Shown: positions 41,008-53,182, counted from the first letter of the stretch. The stretch: DNA of 64,000 bases from Austropuccinia psidii (GCA_023105745.1 JALGQZ010000011.1:46158698-46222697), one strand, 5' to 3'. Notes: generated by a model from the sequence alone, not told the origin. Made by a program: numbers and translations.

Positions 41008-42310
41008 GGGTGTTGGTAAAAGCACGTAAGCCCTTATGTGTTTTTACCAAATTATGGCCAAAACACGTAAGTGACCTCATTTTTTTATAAAATTCCTCAG
41101 GCTCAGTTTTGAGAATTTTAACATTCTTTTTTGCCATATTTTTTCTGACATGGGATGTGAAGGTCCCCAAATTTTTTCAATTTTTTTTTTTGCCCAGTTT
41201 TTCTATTTTGGGAAATTTGGTAAAATGGCCCATCTTTTTGAAAAAATTAATTAAAAATGTTCCCACTTATTAATTTCAATATTTTTTTTTTAAAATGAAG
41301 GTGAGAATGTTGAGATTAATAAACCAGAAGCCCAACATTTTGGTATTTTTTTTGCAATAACATTTGTAGGCCCAAAAAGTCCATGTTTTTTTATGTTTTT
41401 TTGTTCATTTTTTTAATTAAATCAAAAACACCATTTATGACATAAATTGAATTCAAAATGTAATTTATGATGAGTGGAAGTTAAAATTTGTTTTTTGGCA
41501 TTAACAGTGCCATTTATCACATCAAAAGTGCCATAAATGGCATCACTAATGAAATAATAATGCCATAAATGGCATCAAGAATGACATACAGATGCCATTT
41601 ATGGCCAGAAAATTGGCATAAATGGCATTGCAGCAATGCCATAAATTGAATTTAATGGCCTTGACAATGCCATAAATGGCCTTAACATTGGCCTTAAAAA
41701 TGGCATGAATGGCCTTAACATTGGCCTTAAAAATGGAATTAAGGGGCTTAACTATAAAATAAATGGGATCAAAAATTCCATTTGTGGCATTACATAAATG
41801 GAATGAACAATGCCATTTATGGTGTTGCATAAATGGCATTATGCGATTTATTGCATTGATAATGCCATTCATGGTATTAGTAATGCCATTAATGGCATTG
41901 TTAATGTGGAATTATTAATGCCATTCATGGCATTAATGGCATCAGAAATGTTGCATTTTTAATGCCACAAATGGCATTAATGAGATCAATAATATTTCAT
42001 TGATAATTCCATAAATGGAATTGTTAATGCCATTAATGGCACTGTTAATGCCATAAATGGAACTGTTAATTCCATTTATGGCACTGTTAATGCCATTTAT
42101 GGAATCAGAAATATTGCATTGATAATGCCATAAATGGATTTTTTAATGCCACAAATGGCATCATCAATGCCATAAATAGCCATATTTCATTTAAAAACCA
42201 TCCCTTATGTGTTTTTACCATAAAATTATGTGTTTTTACCAATTGATGGTAAAAACACGTAAGCTCTTATGTGATTTTACCAATTTTCTTACATGTTTTT
42301 ACCAATATCC
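41008..42310 (+). mobile_element. Non-autonomous MULE-family element B
   Basis: Starts GGGTGTTGGTAAAAGCACG and ends ...GTTTTTACCAATATCC. TATATTAA flanks it at 41000-41007 and 42311-42318. The uninterrupted LTR at 52011-52022 and the one near 58128 have a single TATATTAATTA, which gives an exact empty site. It is collinear with element A, including the GCCAT minisatellite (41510-42180). The right end has extra subterminal copies of the TTGGTAAAAACACGTAAG motif in both orientations (42207-42305). Confidence 0.92.
41510..42180. repeat. Palindromic GCCAT minisatellite in element B
   Basis: Same 12-mers and largely the same order of units as 2636-3480, with a few units lost or gained. Confidence 0.88.
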
Positions 42311-42857
42311 TATATTAATTAACTTGAGAAAAAGTACCCAGGGAAGAAAAGGTGGTCAGTATATGTGAAACATTGAAGACTGCTCCTGGAGGGTTGATCA
42401 CCCAGCTGTGTTGACTGTTTTGGGTTGATAGAAATCTAGCCATCATGCAAAATGAACTGTGTGCCTTGAATTCCCACAGTGGAATATGAATTTGCCCAAA
42501 TGGGACAATGAAATACAGGTTTCCTGAATACTACCTGTATGGACCAATTGAGTTGTCCAAGGAGTGCTGGAGTCCTTGATTCCTTGAAAACTGATTTGAT
42601 GATTAACAAACTCTTGGAATTTTGCTTTAAGAATCCTGGGCCAGTATTCCCTTGGGGCAATACCATTGAAATGAATTAACCAACACCTGAAGGACCAAGT
42701 CATTTGTGTCCTTGAATGGTCTTCTGATAGCCACCATGAATTGAAAAACTTAATGACTGAAGTCTTCCTTCAAAATAGAGTTATGCACTTGAAAACTTTA
42801 TTTGAAATGATTTAGTGGGGCCCTGAAACCATGTCCATTGTTTTGCTGAGGAAAAAT

Positions 42858-42891
42858 GGTGCATAATGGTATATAATACCATATATGCACC
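42858..42891. promoter_or_regulatory. Conserved LTR palindrome
   Basis: A near-perfect 34-base inverted repeat with core ATGGTATATAATACCAT and outer arms GGTGCATA/TATGCACC. Also at 52559-52592 and 63712-63745, and in changed but still complementary form at 58641-58672. Possible regulatory or RNA-structure element; function not known. Confidence 0.6.
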
Positions 42892-43446
42892 AGTCCTGGT
42901 TCCTACAGGCTTGTGTCCATTGAGCTGGGCCAAGGTTTCCCTGATATTGAGGGGAGAAACTTTTGAAGGTGTCTGGAGGCTTCCAGAGGCCATTAATTGA
43001 GCTTGAGGTCAGCAGCAAATTTTGGGGTTTTTGGGTCCTTTGAGAATTCTTGCCAAAATGGGTTCAGGTAGGTTCATGGGCTGCCCCCTTGGCCCCTTTG
43101 GCCTCATTGGATTTGGTCCAAAAGGGGACTAAGACATCCCATGGCCTACAGACCGTGGGACATAGAGGCCATAAGGGGCCTGAATGGCCTACACCCCCCT
43201 AATAAAAAGGGTTGGCCCAGGGGCCAGAAGCCCCTGGATGGCAGAGGGATTCCCCAGGCCAAAAAACAGGAGTATTGAACCGGGGGTTGGTGAAGTGGAG
43301 AATTGGAAAGAAAGGTCAATGGGCAGGATATGGCCCAAAGGCCAATTGGCCTAGAATTGATAATATTTCAAATTGGCCATAAATTGGTGAATGCTTGATT
43401 TTCTGTAAAACAACAATTGTGAGGGGTATTTATGGTGGTTGTGACA

Positions 43447-43470
43447 GTAACCCCCACCTTTAATGGTGAG
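43447..43470 (-). other. Polypurine tract of retrotransposon 1
   Basis: On the coding strand, AAAGGTGGGGGT precedes the 3' LTR start (TGTCACAACC) by two bases. Retrotransposon 2 has AAGGTGGGGGTAT at the same place (59251-59265), and the flanking GCTCACCATT is also conserved. Confidence 0.7.
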
Positions 43471-44004
43471 CTACTGAGCACCAAGACAAGGTAAAAGCCT
43501 GTTGAGTCTGATGTGATGGCTTGGATGTAGGGATTCCAGAGGTTTTGAATATTGAAAGCAGGATTTAATAGCTGATAAGAGGTTGGAATATGATGTGAGG
43601 ATGATTTGGTTTTCTGTTGAAATTTGGCTTTTGGATTGGACAAATTGAGTTGACATAAGGATTTAGGAATTAAGATTATAAAGAAAGAAAATTTTTGAAA
43701 ATTTGCAATGAAAAAAAATGAAGTTCTGAGGAGGTTCCAATCTTGATCACAGATTTTTAGAAATGAATTGGATTGGCAAAGACCTGGAAAGGGGATTGAT
43801 TGCAGGTGCTCATGCAGTGGCCAAGGTGATGTTTTGACAGATTGTAGACCCCTCAGGGAAGTGCCCATTAGGAGAGGAACTTAATTTTGGAAGTTACCAA
43901 TCCTATCAGTGCCATAAAAAGAAAATAAGTTGCTGAAAGAATGAATTCTAATTGAAAATAATAGGAAGTTGAATTTAAAAATGAATGGTCCATTTGCCCA
44001 TGTG

Positions 44005-45856
44005 GGCCTTGAGGTATATTTTACATATCCAAATAGGCCACAATTAATATTGAAATAAATTATGAACTATGCATAACCCATAAGTCATGCATATATACAA
44101 AATTCATCATTTCTGATTTCAGAACAGATGAATAATGTTTTTTTGAGTAAGTAAATCCAGTGATTTAAGGCCAGATTTGGATTTTGCACAGAAATTCACC
44201 TAGGGTAGCTCCATATTGTGAGTAAGGTTAAAATAACTCTTGAGGTGGTAATACAGAAAATAATTCAATACCACATCATCAATACAAAATAAAATAATTG
44301 TGATTTTTTTTTCTCAATCTCACACCAAAATAATGGGAATGTGAGAAATCCCATGTTACAGATACACTAAGATTAGTGTTATGCATGTTTTTTGCACTTA
44401 AAAGTATGGTATTCTTACATACAGGTTTGGTACACCCATAGTAGATATCAGTCTTGAAGCCTGAATTGCTATTTTTGACATGAAGATAGCTAAGGGGGAC
44501 AAAAGACATCAAGGAGAGCCAGGGTACCCAACTTCTGAGGCCTCTGAGGGGTTGAAAGCTCTAAATATTAGATCAATGGCTGATCATGGCCTAATTAGTA
44601 TACTAAAACCTTTTGGAAACCTGGTTACCAAGCTAAACTCTCATTCAATCATAAGAAAATTGCCAATAAGATGCTATTTCAATGTGACAAGGAGGTAAAG
44701 AGCAACTTATACTCCTGTAACCATGTAAATTCTTAATGATTTTCCATGGATAAGCCATAAAAGAGTAATTAAAACCCTTTCTGGACTAGTATCCATTGAT
44801 TTACCTCATAGCAACCTGCTATAATGTGCTATTTGCAATTCTACACAGAAATAAGGTAAAAACTTCAAAAATTCATTCAAAATACAATTATCAATTAATA
44901 TTGCTGAAACTCTAAGGAAAAATGGAGAATAGTATACTCCATAAAGAAAACAAAAAAAATTACAGTTTCATAGGTCAAATTAAAAGCTTTACTTACTGTT
45001 CATTTTTGATGATTCTATGTGAAACACTGAATCTTCCAAAATACACAGAAAATACAACTTGTGATGGAATTTCTAATACATTGATAAATTTGAGAAAATA
45101 ATTTTCATTTTGAAATAAAAGAAGATTTACAGTTTCTACTCCTTTTATTATTAACCATAAATGGGTTGTTAGTCACATAAAAGCCTTAATTAAGTAATTA
45201 TGATAATCTTACATGACAACAGATGATGCAATCAATAATCCAAAAAGGTTTATTCCTTTCTCAGTCACTGGAATGCCTCTGTGAGATGTTTTTGACTTAA
45301 AAGAAGCCTCCTATTTCTGTTTTCCCCAAATCATCTTATTATCCAATAATATCTTTATTACCAAAAAGTAAGTATTAGTTAAAGTTATTTCTTAAGTGTT
45401 TTATTATTTCAGGATAAATCAGAAAGAAATTGAATCATATAAATAAACTACAATTTGTTACAATGATGTTCTAAATCAATTTTTGATCCTACAAATTCAC
45501 ATTTTATCTGAAAAATCTCTCTACCAACTTGTTCCAAGGTTCATCGAAGTATTAGTGAGTGATTTTTATTAATTCTTAGTTTTTTTCTTTATTATTAGTT
45601 TTATTCAAGAAGTATATTTATAATTATTCTTGCAAAAGATAATTATATATTAAAGGAATTTTATTATTAAATACTTGTAGATAATTACTTCTTAATGTTT
45701 TAATAATTAGTAGTGTATCACAAGTAAAAGAAATCATTAATTAACTAATTATTTAATTGTGGCTATAATAAATTTTATTATTATATTTCATAAGAAAATT
45801 CATATTACTGTTTATTAATGGTAATATTATCAAATGTTTCATAGACACATCTTACA
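44005..45856 (-). mobile_element. R repeat copy 4, inserted in retrotransposon 1
   Basis: This copy fixes the ends of the family. GCCCATGTG occurs on both sides (43996-44004 and 45857-45865), and retrotransposon 2 has the uninterrupted site with a single GCCCAAGTG near 59838. The unit is 1852 bp, opens GGCCTTGAGGTATATTTTAC on the plus strand and closes ...CACATCTTACA, with no terminal inverted repeat. The conserved short frame is at 44509-44279. A 9-bp duplication is typical of Mutator-like elements; this could be a non-TIR non-autonomous MULE, but the class is not proven. Confidence 0.88.
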
Positions 45857-46074
45857 GCCCATGTGAAAATGGCCATGAAGGTTGGAATTGATGTTGAAGC
45901 TTTGCCAGAGATCTGTTTCCAAAAAATTGACAGGTGCTCACAGAGTGGCCATGGTGATGCTTACAATAAAAAGGGTAGAATACCTCTAAAGGTGCATACC
46001 AGGAGTGGGACTCACTTTTGGGAATTCCTCTCCCTACCAAGCACCATAATAAGTGAAGATCTTGAAGAATTGGG

Positions 46075-47744
46075 TCATGGACTGTCAGGATACAAAGAAT
46101 GAAAATACCTGAAAATTTCAGGACAATTCTTGAGGCTTTCAGTTGGTTCCCAAGTGGATCTTTCTGGGTATTGACTTAAACCTTTCCATTCCACCACATA
46201 CCATAATTTTCCTCTCTTGATCTTTGAATACAGGATTTGAGAGACTTCCCATTCCTCTTCTTCTTCAATAAGGATTGGAGGAGGAGGCTCTTGATGCCAA
46301 TTTGGGATTGTTGATGTCTTGACTGGTTCAAGGTGGGAAATATGGAAGAGTAGGTGGATGGATTTCCATTGATATGGAAGCTTGAGGTGATAGGCATGAG
46401 TAATGACTTTTTCAAGATTGGAAAAGGATCCAACAATCTTTCTGACAATTTTTTTGTGGGCCTTGTTGATTTGATGTTCTTGGAGGAAAGCCATACCATG
46501 TAACCAGGATTGAAAACAGCTGGACTTGCCCTAATTTTACCTGCATACCTCTTAAACCTGTTTATGGAAACTTCAAGTTCTCTTTTGACATCTTGCTTTA
46601 ATGATTGGATTTTTGTTGATAACTTTCCAGAAGGAGTGTCTTGAGTAATGTGAACTGAGTAAAATTGAGGATCTCTTCCATAAAAAGCAAAAAATGGGGA
46701 TTGTTTTGTTGAAGAGTGGTCAGAATTATTGTAGGACAATTCAGAAAGACAGAGCCAGGTGTGCCAATCACCTTGATGATAGCTGACATAAATCCAAAGA
46801 TACTTCTCTAGTATATTATCTACCATCTTTGTCTGTCTATCAGTTTCAGGATGGTAAGAAGTTGTCAGATTTCTTGAAATCTTGAGCTGCTGACATAAAT
46901 TGGTCCAGAAAGAAGAAACAAAAAGGGAACCTCTATCACTAACAATTCTTGAAGGAAGACCATGCTTTGAAAAGATATTATTTATGAATAAATGGGCCAA
47001 ATCCAGTGAAGTAACTGAAGGCATTTTTGGAATCTGTCCACTATGACCAGAATTGGACAGTGGCAGTTGAGTGATAAGGTCCAAGAGCCCTTTGGAATTG
47101 GAAGAGGTTTGAGGAGTAAAAACCTCTTGTGATTAATATTCTTGTTTCTTGAGCACTTTTGACAGGATGGAAAATAATCCTTAATGAATTGAGTCATTCT
47201 GGACCAGTGGAAATCCCACCTGACAAGCTTTAGATTCTTCTCTTGGCCAGGACAGCCAGCTAGAGGAGAGCCATGGTGATTTTGAAGTATTCTTAGTTGA
47301 ATTGTGGGGTCATTTGGGACCACCACCCAATCTTTGAAGAGCAGAAGTTGGGAAGAAGGATTGAGAGAATAATCTGCAATAGATTTACCTTTTCCCAAAG
47401 CTTTCAGGGTACTTTCATACTGAGGTTCTTTCCATAATTCCTTCTGAACTGAGTCAATAAAATTTGAAAAAGATTCCACCTTTACTGCAAAGAATTTTGA
47501 GGGTGGGACTTCATCATTCTTAATGAATTGCTGAGAATTAATTGGATTTTTGCTGATGAAATCCTCCCCCCTTTCTGGGTAAACATTTTCCCTATGTGAG
47601 AATACATTTGGAAGAGTAGCCAGGTGGCCAGGGCAGTAAGTGATTGAGAAACAAAATTTAAAGAGGAATTCAGTGCAGAGGGCTTGACAATGAGTGAGGA
47701 CCTTGGAGTTCATGAGGTACTGAATTGAGGAGTGATAAGTGAGA
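46075..47744 (-). pseudogene. Integrase and chromodomain of retrotransposon 1
   Basis: The N-terminal zinc-binding region (about 47290-47130) keeps CQKCSRN, but the second His of the HHCC motif is Cys (AGCPGQEK). The catalytic core follows with LDLITQLPL, IVSDRGSLF and HPETDRQT...ILEKYLW, which hold the DDE positions. A frameshift near 47080-46985 splits the core. The C-terminal part (46494-46075) has KLSERLL, the HVSLLEPV-type segment (here HISHLEPV) and a chromodomain at about 46266-46090 (EEWEVSQIL, LWYVVEWKG, STWEP). The chromodomain presumably directs integration to methylated histone H3 in chromatin, as in other chromoviruses. Confidence 0.85.
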
Positions 47745-48089
47745 ACTTTAAAAGGAAAATACAGAGCAAGAAGAAAAAGCTGTCCAATGCTTGTGAGCCC
47801 AGACTATGCCAAGGAGTTCCTCGTAATGAATCTCATAGTTGAGCTCTGATGGAATAATCTTGCAGGTATAAAATTCAATGGGATGTTTTCCTGAGTCAGA
47901 ACCCTGACTCAGTATAGCCCCCAAGGCATAATCCAATGAATCAGTATCTACAATGGTGGGTAGAGAGGGATTGAAGTGGTGGTGAAAGCCTCTTTGAGCT
48001 GGCAAAACTGACTAAGAGCTTCTTAATTGAGGGGGAAAACTGAATATTTCTTGAGGAACTTGGTGAGTGAATCTATTGTCTTAAAATAA
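47745..48089 (-). pseudogene. RNase H region of retrotransposon 1
   Basis: Recognised by IVDTDSLDYALGAILSQ, FYTCKIIPSELNYEIHYEELLGIVWA and the HSSLQYLMNS-type segment near 47710. The usual TDASDYALG is TDSLDYALG and keeps the first Asp. Frames are broken on both sides. Confidence 0.8.
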
Positions 48090-48846
48090 TTCTTGATGAA
48101 ATGATGGTAGAAGTTTGAAAAACCAAGGAATTATTGAAGAGCCTTGAGGCTTCTTGGAGGAGGCCAATTGATATTTTTTTTGGAATTTTTCTTGGTCCAT
48201 CTTGAGGCCTTTGGAAGAAACAACATAACCTAAATATTCCACACTTGAGACATGGAAGAGGCACTTGGATGCCTTGGCAAAAAGGCTATTGGCTCTGAGT
48301 CTGGAAGAAGAGTGGACACATGAGTGACATGTTCTTCCTCAGACTTAGAAAAAACCATAATATCATCTCAATAAAAATCTAGAAGATCAGAGAAAATATC
48401 ATTGAAAAGAGGAAGGAGCAAAGGTGAGCCCAACTCACATAGCTGCCATATTTAGTTCTAAATGATGTCAAATGTTAATCAACTTCCTTTATTCTGAGCC
48501 ATTTATATGCACCACAAAAGTAAATCTTTGAGAAGATAGAAGAACCATCAAAGACAGTAAGAAGCTGATTTATAGGAGGAACAGGATATTTGTTCTTCCT
48601 AGTCACAGCATTGAGTTTGGGATAATAAACACACAAATTGAGGCCCCCATCTTTCTTCTTGACAAAGAGGACAGGTTCTCCTATTGAAGAGGAGCTTGGT
48701 TGGATGAAACCTTTCTCTAGATTCTCTGAAATGTAGGCCCTCAATGTATCTGACTATTGGTTTGACAAAGAGTAGATCACCCCAACTGGAGGTAGAGACC
48801 CCTCCAGCTTGATATGATGATCACAGGTGAAGTGAGGAGGAGGTTT
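48090..48846 (-). pseudogene. Reverse transcriptase of retrotransposon 1
   Basis: Fingers and palm segments are readable ([38 protein letters not shown]). The YLDD catalytic motif has an in-frame stop in place of Leu (TAT TGA GAT GAT, about 48373-48362), and the frame is interrupted at 48847 and 48475. Inactive. Confidence 0.88.
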
Positions 48847-49733
48847 CTATGCCTTCACCTTGAAGAACACATAAAAATAATGGTGATAATCAGAAGGAAC
48901 AGCATTAATCAAAGTTTCAACTTCTTCTGGATCTTCCTCTTCATCCCACAACTCCTCCAGGGAGTCATGGTAAGATGCAGGAGGAAGGTCCACATTCTCA
49001 AGCAAGAGATGAAGTAAAGATACAGAATTATCTTTTTCAAAATCTTCAATCTGTTTGAAGACTTCATCTCTAGATGATAGTAATGACTGATGGGAGTTAA
49101 AGGAAGGAATATGGACAAAAGAAATGAATGATGGTGTTCTAGAATCACCAACCAGATCTGCACATGATTTGGAAGAAGAAAATTCATTACTGGAAGATTT
49201 AGAAGGATCATAATAGTCCTTATAATCAGAATTAAAGGCTCTCAGCCTTTGCCTCAAATTTATGGATGGATTAAAATGTTCAAAAAAGTCAAAGCCCAAT
49301 ATGAAGTCTTCTCCCTTGGGAGTATCAATCACTAAAAAGTACCATGAAAAGCTTGGGAAGGAAGGGAGCTCAACCATATATTTAGTATGGTGAGTAAACC
49401 ACAAAGAAGTGGACTCAGAGGAGTATTCTCTGGGAGTTCTGAAATGGTCAAAGAACACTTGTGAACAAACATCTTTGCAAAAAGTGAGTTGGTAGCACCA
49501 GAATCAATGAGAATACTATAGAAAATATCAGAGAGAGAATAAAAAACAAACAATTTTAAGGAATTTTTGACGCCAGTATTCAGAATGCACAATTGTGCTC
49601 TGGGTGGAAAATAGTGAAGACCATTGAACACAAAATGATCTTCACTCAGGTGTTTCCATGGCTGGGTAAGCTGGTTGTTAGGCCTCGAGACTATGCTTCC
49701 AACCACAATAGGTGCACAATCCCTCCTCAATTC
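48847..49733 (-). pseudogene. Zinc knuckle, aspartic protease and linker of retrotransposon 1
   Basis: ILIDSGATNSLF (about 49515-49480) is the retropepsin active site. PKGEDFILGFDFFEHFNPSI, typical of the end of this family's protease, lies in a different frame from 49458. A CTYCGWKHS knuckle-like segment sits just upstream in yet another frame (about 49715). The acidic linker LEELWDEEEDPEEVETL leads into reverse transcriptase. Confidence 0.82.
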
Positions 49734-49743
49734 TTTCTTCCTT

Positions 49744-50915
49744 TTAAGAACCCATCACCTTGAGGTCCTTATTCAAGAGGGAAGAAGGGGGATTGTCCCT
49801 TTTCTGAACTGTAAAATTCTTCTTCTTGTGACTTGAACTTGAATAATTTTGATGATGAGAAGAAATTGACTTAGAGTTTTCAGTATTATTTTCTTGATTA
49901 TGATTCATCTCTCTTTGCCTCTCATGGTACCTGGTATCAAGTTCCAGGGTAACACCTATTAAGTCTCGGAGAGAATCAATGCTTGAAGGATGGGAGGCCA
50001 ATTGATCCATAATTCTGGAGGCCAATCCCATCCTGAAATGATCAATAAGAGCCCCTTCACCCCAATCCCCAATTCTTGACACTAGACTTCTGAAATCAGC
50101 AATGTATAATTCTACATGCCCACCTTCTTTCATTCTTATGCCATCCAACTCTGCTTCAGCTTTTCTAAATTCATTTGGATCCCCAAATAGAATGAATAGT
50201 TGGGCTTCAAATAAGGCCCAATTATTGAGGAGGTATGCTGGGTATTTATTGGTGAGATTGGAAAGATAAGGATCAATCCATTTTTCAGCCCTGCCAATGA
50301 GAAATGAAGTGGAATAAAGAACTTTCTTTATTTCTTCAGAGAAATTTGCCTTGTTGTTATGAAAAATAAGCTGGCAGGACTGAATAAAACTTCTGAATTT
50401 GAAGGGTTGAGTCCCTTCAAAGCAGTCTGGTGCCTTAATAGATGGAGTCCTGAAGGCTAATGGTCTTTAGCTTCAGAAGATTGGCCATATTCTGGGTCAT
50501 TTGTTGCATAATGGCCAATCAAAATGGTTCAGACTGATGAGAGAAAGGCTGATTAGAATGGGCTAGAGTTGGCCCTCCTGTACCTTGAGATTCCCCCACA
50601 GGAGTAGTAGCAGCCTAAGTATGGTCAGACTCTCCCTCTTCCACAGAATTCTCCTCCTCTGCATAATATTCACCAGGACTTTTGAGTGTGGTCCTTGAAA
50701 TGCCTGGAAAGGTGCCAACTACTCCTGATAATGAACTTGATCTTCTAGGCCCTCTTCCTTCCTTCCTGGATGGTCCTTCCCCTTCCATTACTGGTCCTCT
50801 GTCCAAATGGGCCCTCAGTTGAGGAACTGCTGGGGTCCCATCAGGAGGCACTATTGGTGTTGGAGTGAGGAAAGCTTGAGCTCTGATCTGTATTTCAGGA
50901 ATGATTCTTCAGAAT
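49744..50915 (-). pseudogene. Gag of retrotransposon 1
   Basis: Open from 50466 to 49744 without a start codon, and frameshifted upstream. The capsid-like part (Retrotrans_gag type) reads FKFRSFIQSC, SFLIGRAEKWIDPYL, LFGDPNEFRKAEAELD and VELYIADFRSLVSRIGDWGE, followed by a Lys/Ser-rich tail. The N-terminal Pro/Ser/Glu-rich part (50915-50560) is in another frame. No intact start is seen. Confidence 0.85.
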
Positions 50916-51671
50916 AAAAAATAAAAGAAAATTTGAAGATAACTCAAAATTGAATTTGAGGACTTGAGGAAATTCAGGAAGCAGGCTTGAAGACAAAATC
51001 AAAAATTAATATCTTGACAAATTCAATAATCAAAGTGAAACAACTTCAGGTAAATTGATCAATCAAATGTAAAATGAAATCTTGAATTCAATAATCAACA
51101 ATGAATATTTAAGGATAAATGAATAAATGTGTCAATATCTTGATGAACTCAAATCAATAAGTCTTGAGGTAAATCAATAAATAATCAGAATAAAATCAAT
51201 TCAAAATAAACAAACAGAATATTCAGGTAAACCAATATTGAGGTCAAAATCAAATATATCAAATCAATCAATTAAAATCAAATGAAGTGAAAATCTTGCA
51301 GTGAATCAAAATTCTTGAAGAATATTTCAAAATAAATCTTGATTAATGAAGATCTGTTTCAGAAATGAATTTTGAGATCAATTTAAAATAAAATTAAGCC
51401 TGGAACCTGAATAAAAATTGAGTGGAATAAAAATCATTGGAAGAATAGTCAGCCACACAAATTTGAAAGAAAAGAAAATTTTTGTAAGATTTAGAGCAAG
51501 TTAATAAAGAGAAAAAATTGATTTTAATGAGCAAAAGAGTGATTGAAAATTGAGAATTCAAAGAAAAATAATTAAATTCATAAAAGAGTCATAATTTATA
51601 AATGAATTATTCAAAGATAAAAAATGAAGAATAAGAAATGAAAAGAAGAAGTTATGAGCTAATTAATGTAA
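50916..51671 (-). other. 5' untranslated leader of retrotransposon 1
   Basis: About 750 bp of A-rich noncoding DNA between the 5' LTR and gag. The bases after the LTR on the coding strand are TTACATTAATTAGCTC, which do not begin with the usual TGG of a tRNA primer-binding site. Confidence 0.65.
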
Positions 51672-53177
51672 TGTCACAGGGGCTCTTGGGGAAAACAAGT
51701 GTGGCCTGGCACTCAGGGATCAACAACTTACTTGGAGGGCTTCAAAAGGATAAAGAAATAAAATAAGAATATATTTCTTCAAAGGAAAATAAGAGAAAGT
51801 AGAAATTATTCCAAAGGCCAAAGGTCAAAGAGCCAACCAAATGAATCCCTCATTCACTGTTTAAACCTGTCATAAAGAAAAATGGAATTAGTAAAGGATA
51901 TGACCACCAATATCCACTGACAGGCAACGAGAAAGGTGCAAATGACCAACTTAAGAATATCAGTATTCAATTTCAATAATTAAAAGAAAATAATAATAAA
52001 AATAAATCCATTATATTAATTAGCTTGGGGAAAGTTCCCCAAGGAAGAAAAGGTGGCCAGTATATGTGAAGAGTTGAAGACTGATCCTGGAGGGTTGATC
52101 ACCCAGATTTATTGACTGTTTTGGGTCAATACAGATCTGGCCATCTTAAGAAATGAACTGTGTGCCTCAAATTCCCACAGTGGAATATGAATTTGCCCAA
52201 ATGGGCCAATGCCATACAGGTTTCCTGAATACTGCCTGTATGAACCAATTGAGTTGTTTAAGGAGTGCTGGAGTGCTTGATTCCTTGATGACTGATTTTA
52301 TAATTAAAAACCTCTCAAAATTTCCCTTGAAGAATCCTATGAAAGTATTCCTTTGGGGGAATACCATTGAAATGAATTAACCAACACCTGAAGGACCAGG
52401 TTATTTGTGTCCTTGAATGGTCTTCTGATAGTCACCATGAATTGCAAAACTGACTGACTGGAGCCTTCCTTAAATATAGAGTGATGGAATTGGAAAATTG
52501 AATTGAAATGATGTAATGGGGTCCTGAAACCACCAGCATTGGATTTCTGAGGAAAAGTGGTGCATAATGGTATATAATACCATATATGCACCAGTCCTAG
52601 TTCCTACAGGCTTGGGTTGGTTGAGCTGGGCCAAGATTTCCCTTCTCTTGAGGGGAAGACCTTTTGAAGGTGTCTGGTGGACTATGGTGGTTTCCAGAGG
52701 CCATGAATTGAGTTTGAGGTCAGCGGCCAATTTTGGGGTTTTTGGGTCCTTTGAGAATTCTGGCCAAAATGGGCTCAGGTGGGCTCACCTGAAATTAGGG
52801 ACTTATGGGCTTGCCCCTCCCTCTCTTTTGGCCAAAAGGGGCCTAAGATTTCCCACAGCCTATGGACTGTGGGCTGTAGAGGCAATAAGGGCCTAAATGG
52901 CCCAAAACCCCCTAATCAAAAGGGGTGGCCTAGGGGCCAAAAGCCCCTGGATGGCAGAAGGACCCCCGGGCCCCAAAACAAGGGTATTGGCCTTGGGGTT
53001 GGTGAGGTGGAGAATTGTCCAAAAGGGCCAATGTTCAGGATATGGCCAGAGAAAATTAATGTGGCCCAAAGGCCAATTGGCCTAGAATTGATAATATGGC
53101 CAATTGGCCATATATTGGTGAAGGCTTGATTTTCCATAAAACACCAATTGTGAGGGGTCTTTCCCATGGTTGTGACA
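51672..53177 (-). repeat. 5' LTR of retrotransposon 1
   Basis: 1506 bp. On the plus strand TGTCACAGGGGC...GGTTGTGACA, so the ends are TGTCACA/TGTGACA inverted repeats. It contains the conserved palindrome at 52559-52592 and GGCCAATTGGCC-type palindromes (about 53065-53110). Confidence 0.94.
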
Positions 53178-53182
53178 GAATA

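Larger units (their letters stand above)
40642..43446 (-). repeat. 3' LTR of retrotransposon 1 (split by element B)
   Basis: Aligns with 51672-53177 and 57755-59250. On the plus strand it runs from a mutated TTTCACAGGGGC to ...GGTTGTGACA. Excluding element B and one 8-bp duplication it is 1494 bp. It contains the conserved LTR palindrome at 42858-42891 and several GGCCAATTGGCC-type palindromes. Confidence 0.92.
40642..53177 (-). mobile_element. Ty3/gypsy chromovirus-type retrotransposon 1 (degenerate)
   Basis: Two same-orientation LTRs of about 1.5 kb enclose gag, protease, reverse transcriptase, RNase H, integrase and chromodomain remnants in Ty3/gypsy order on the minus strand. The 5-bp repeats GAATA at 40637-40641 and 53178-53182 flank the whole unit. 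Without its two later insertions (element B in the 3' LTR, R4 in the 3' noncoding part) it would be about 9.36 kb. All reading frames are interrupted, so it is inactive on its own. Confidence 0.93.

Noticed and set aside
42436..43018. Short frames in the LTRs (also 52153-53167 and 58160-59393)
   Set aside because: They lie within LTR sequence, are not conserved as protein between the LTR copies and hold no domain.
40642..53177. Endogenous viral insertion other than a retrotransposon
   Set aside because: Domain order, LTR ends, 5-bp duplication and the chromodomain identify a Ty3/gypsy chromovirus-type retrotransposon; no envelope or capsid gene of other viruses is seen.
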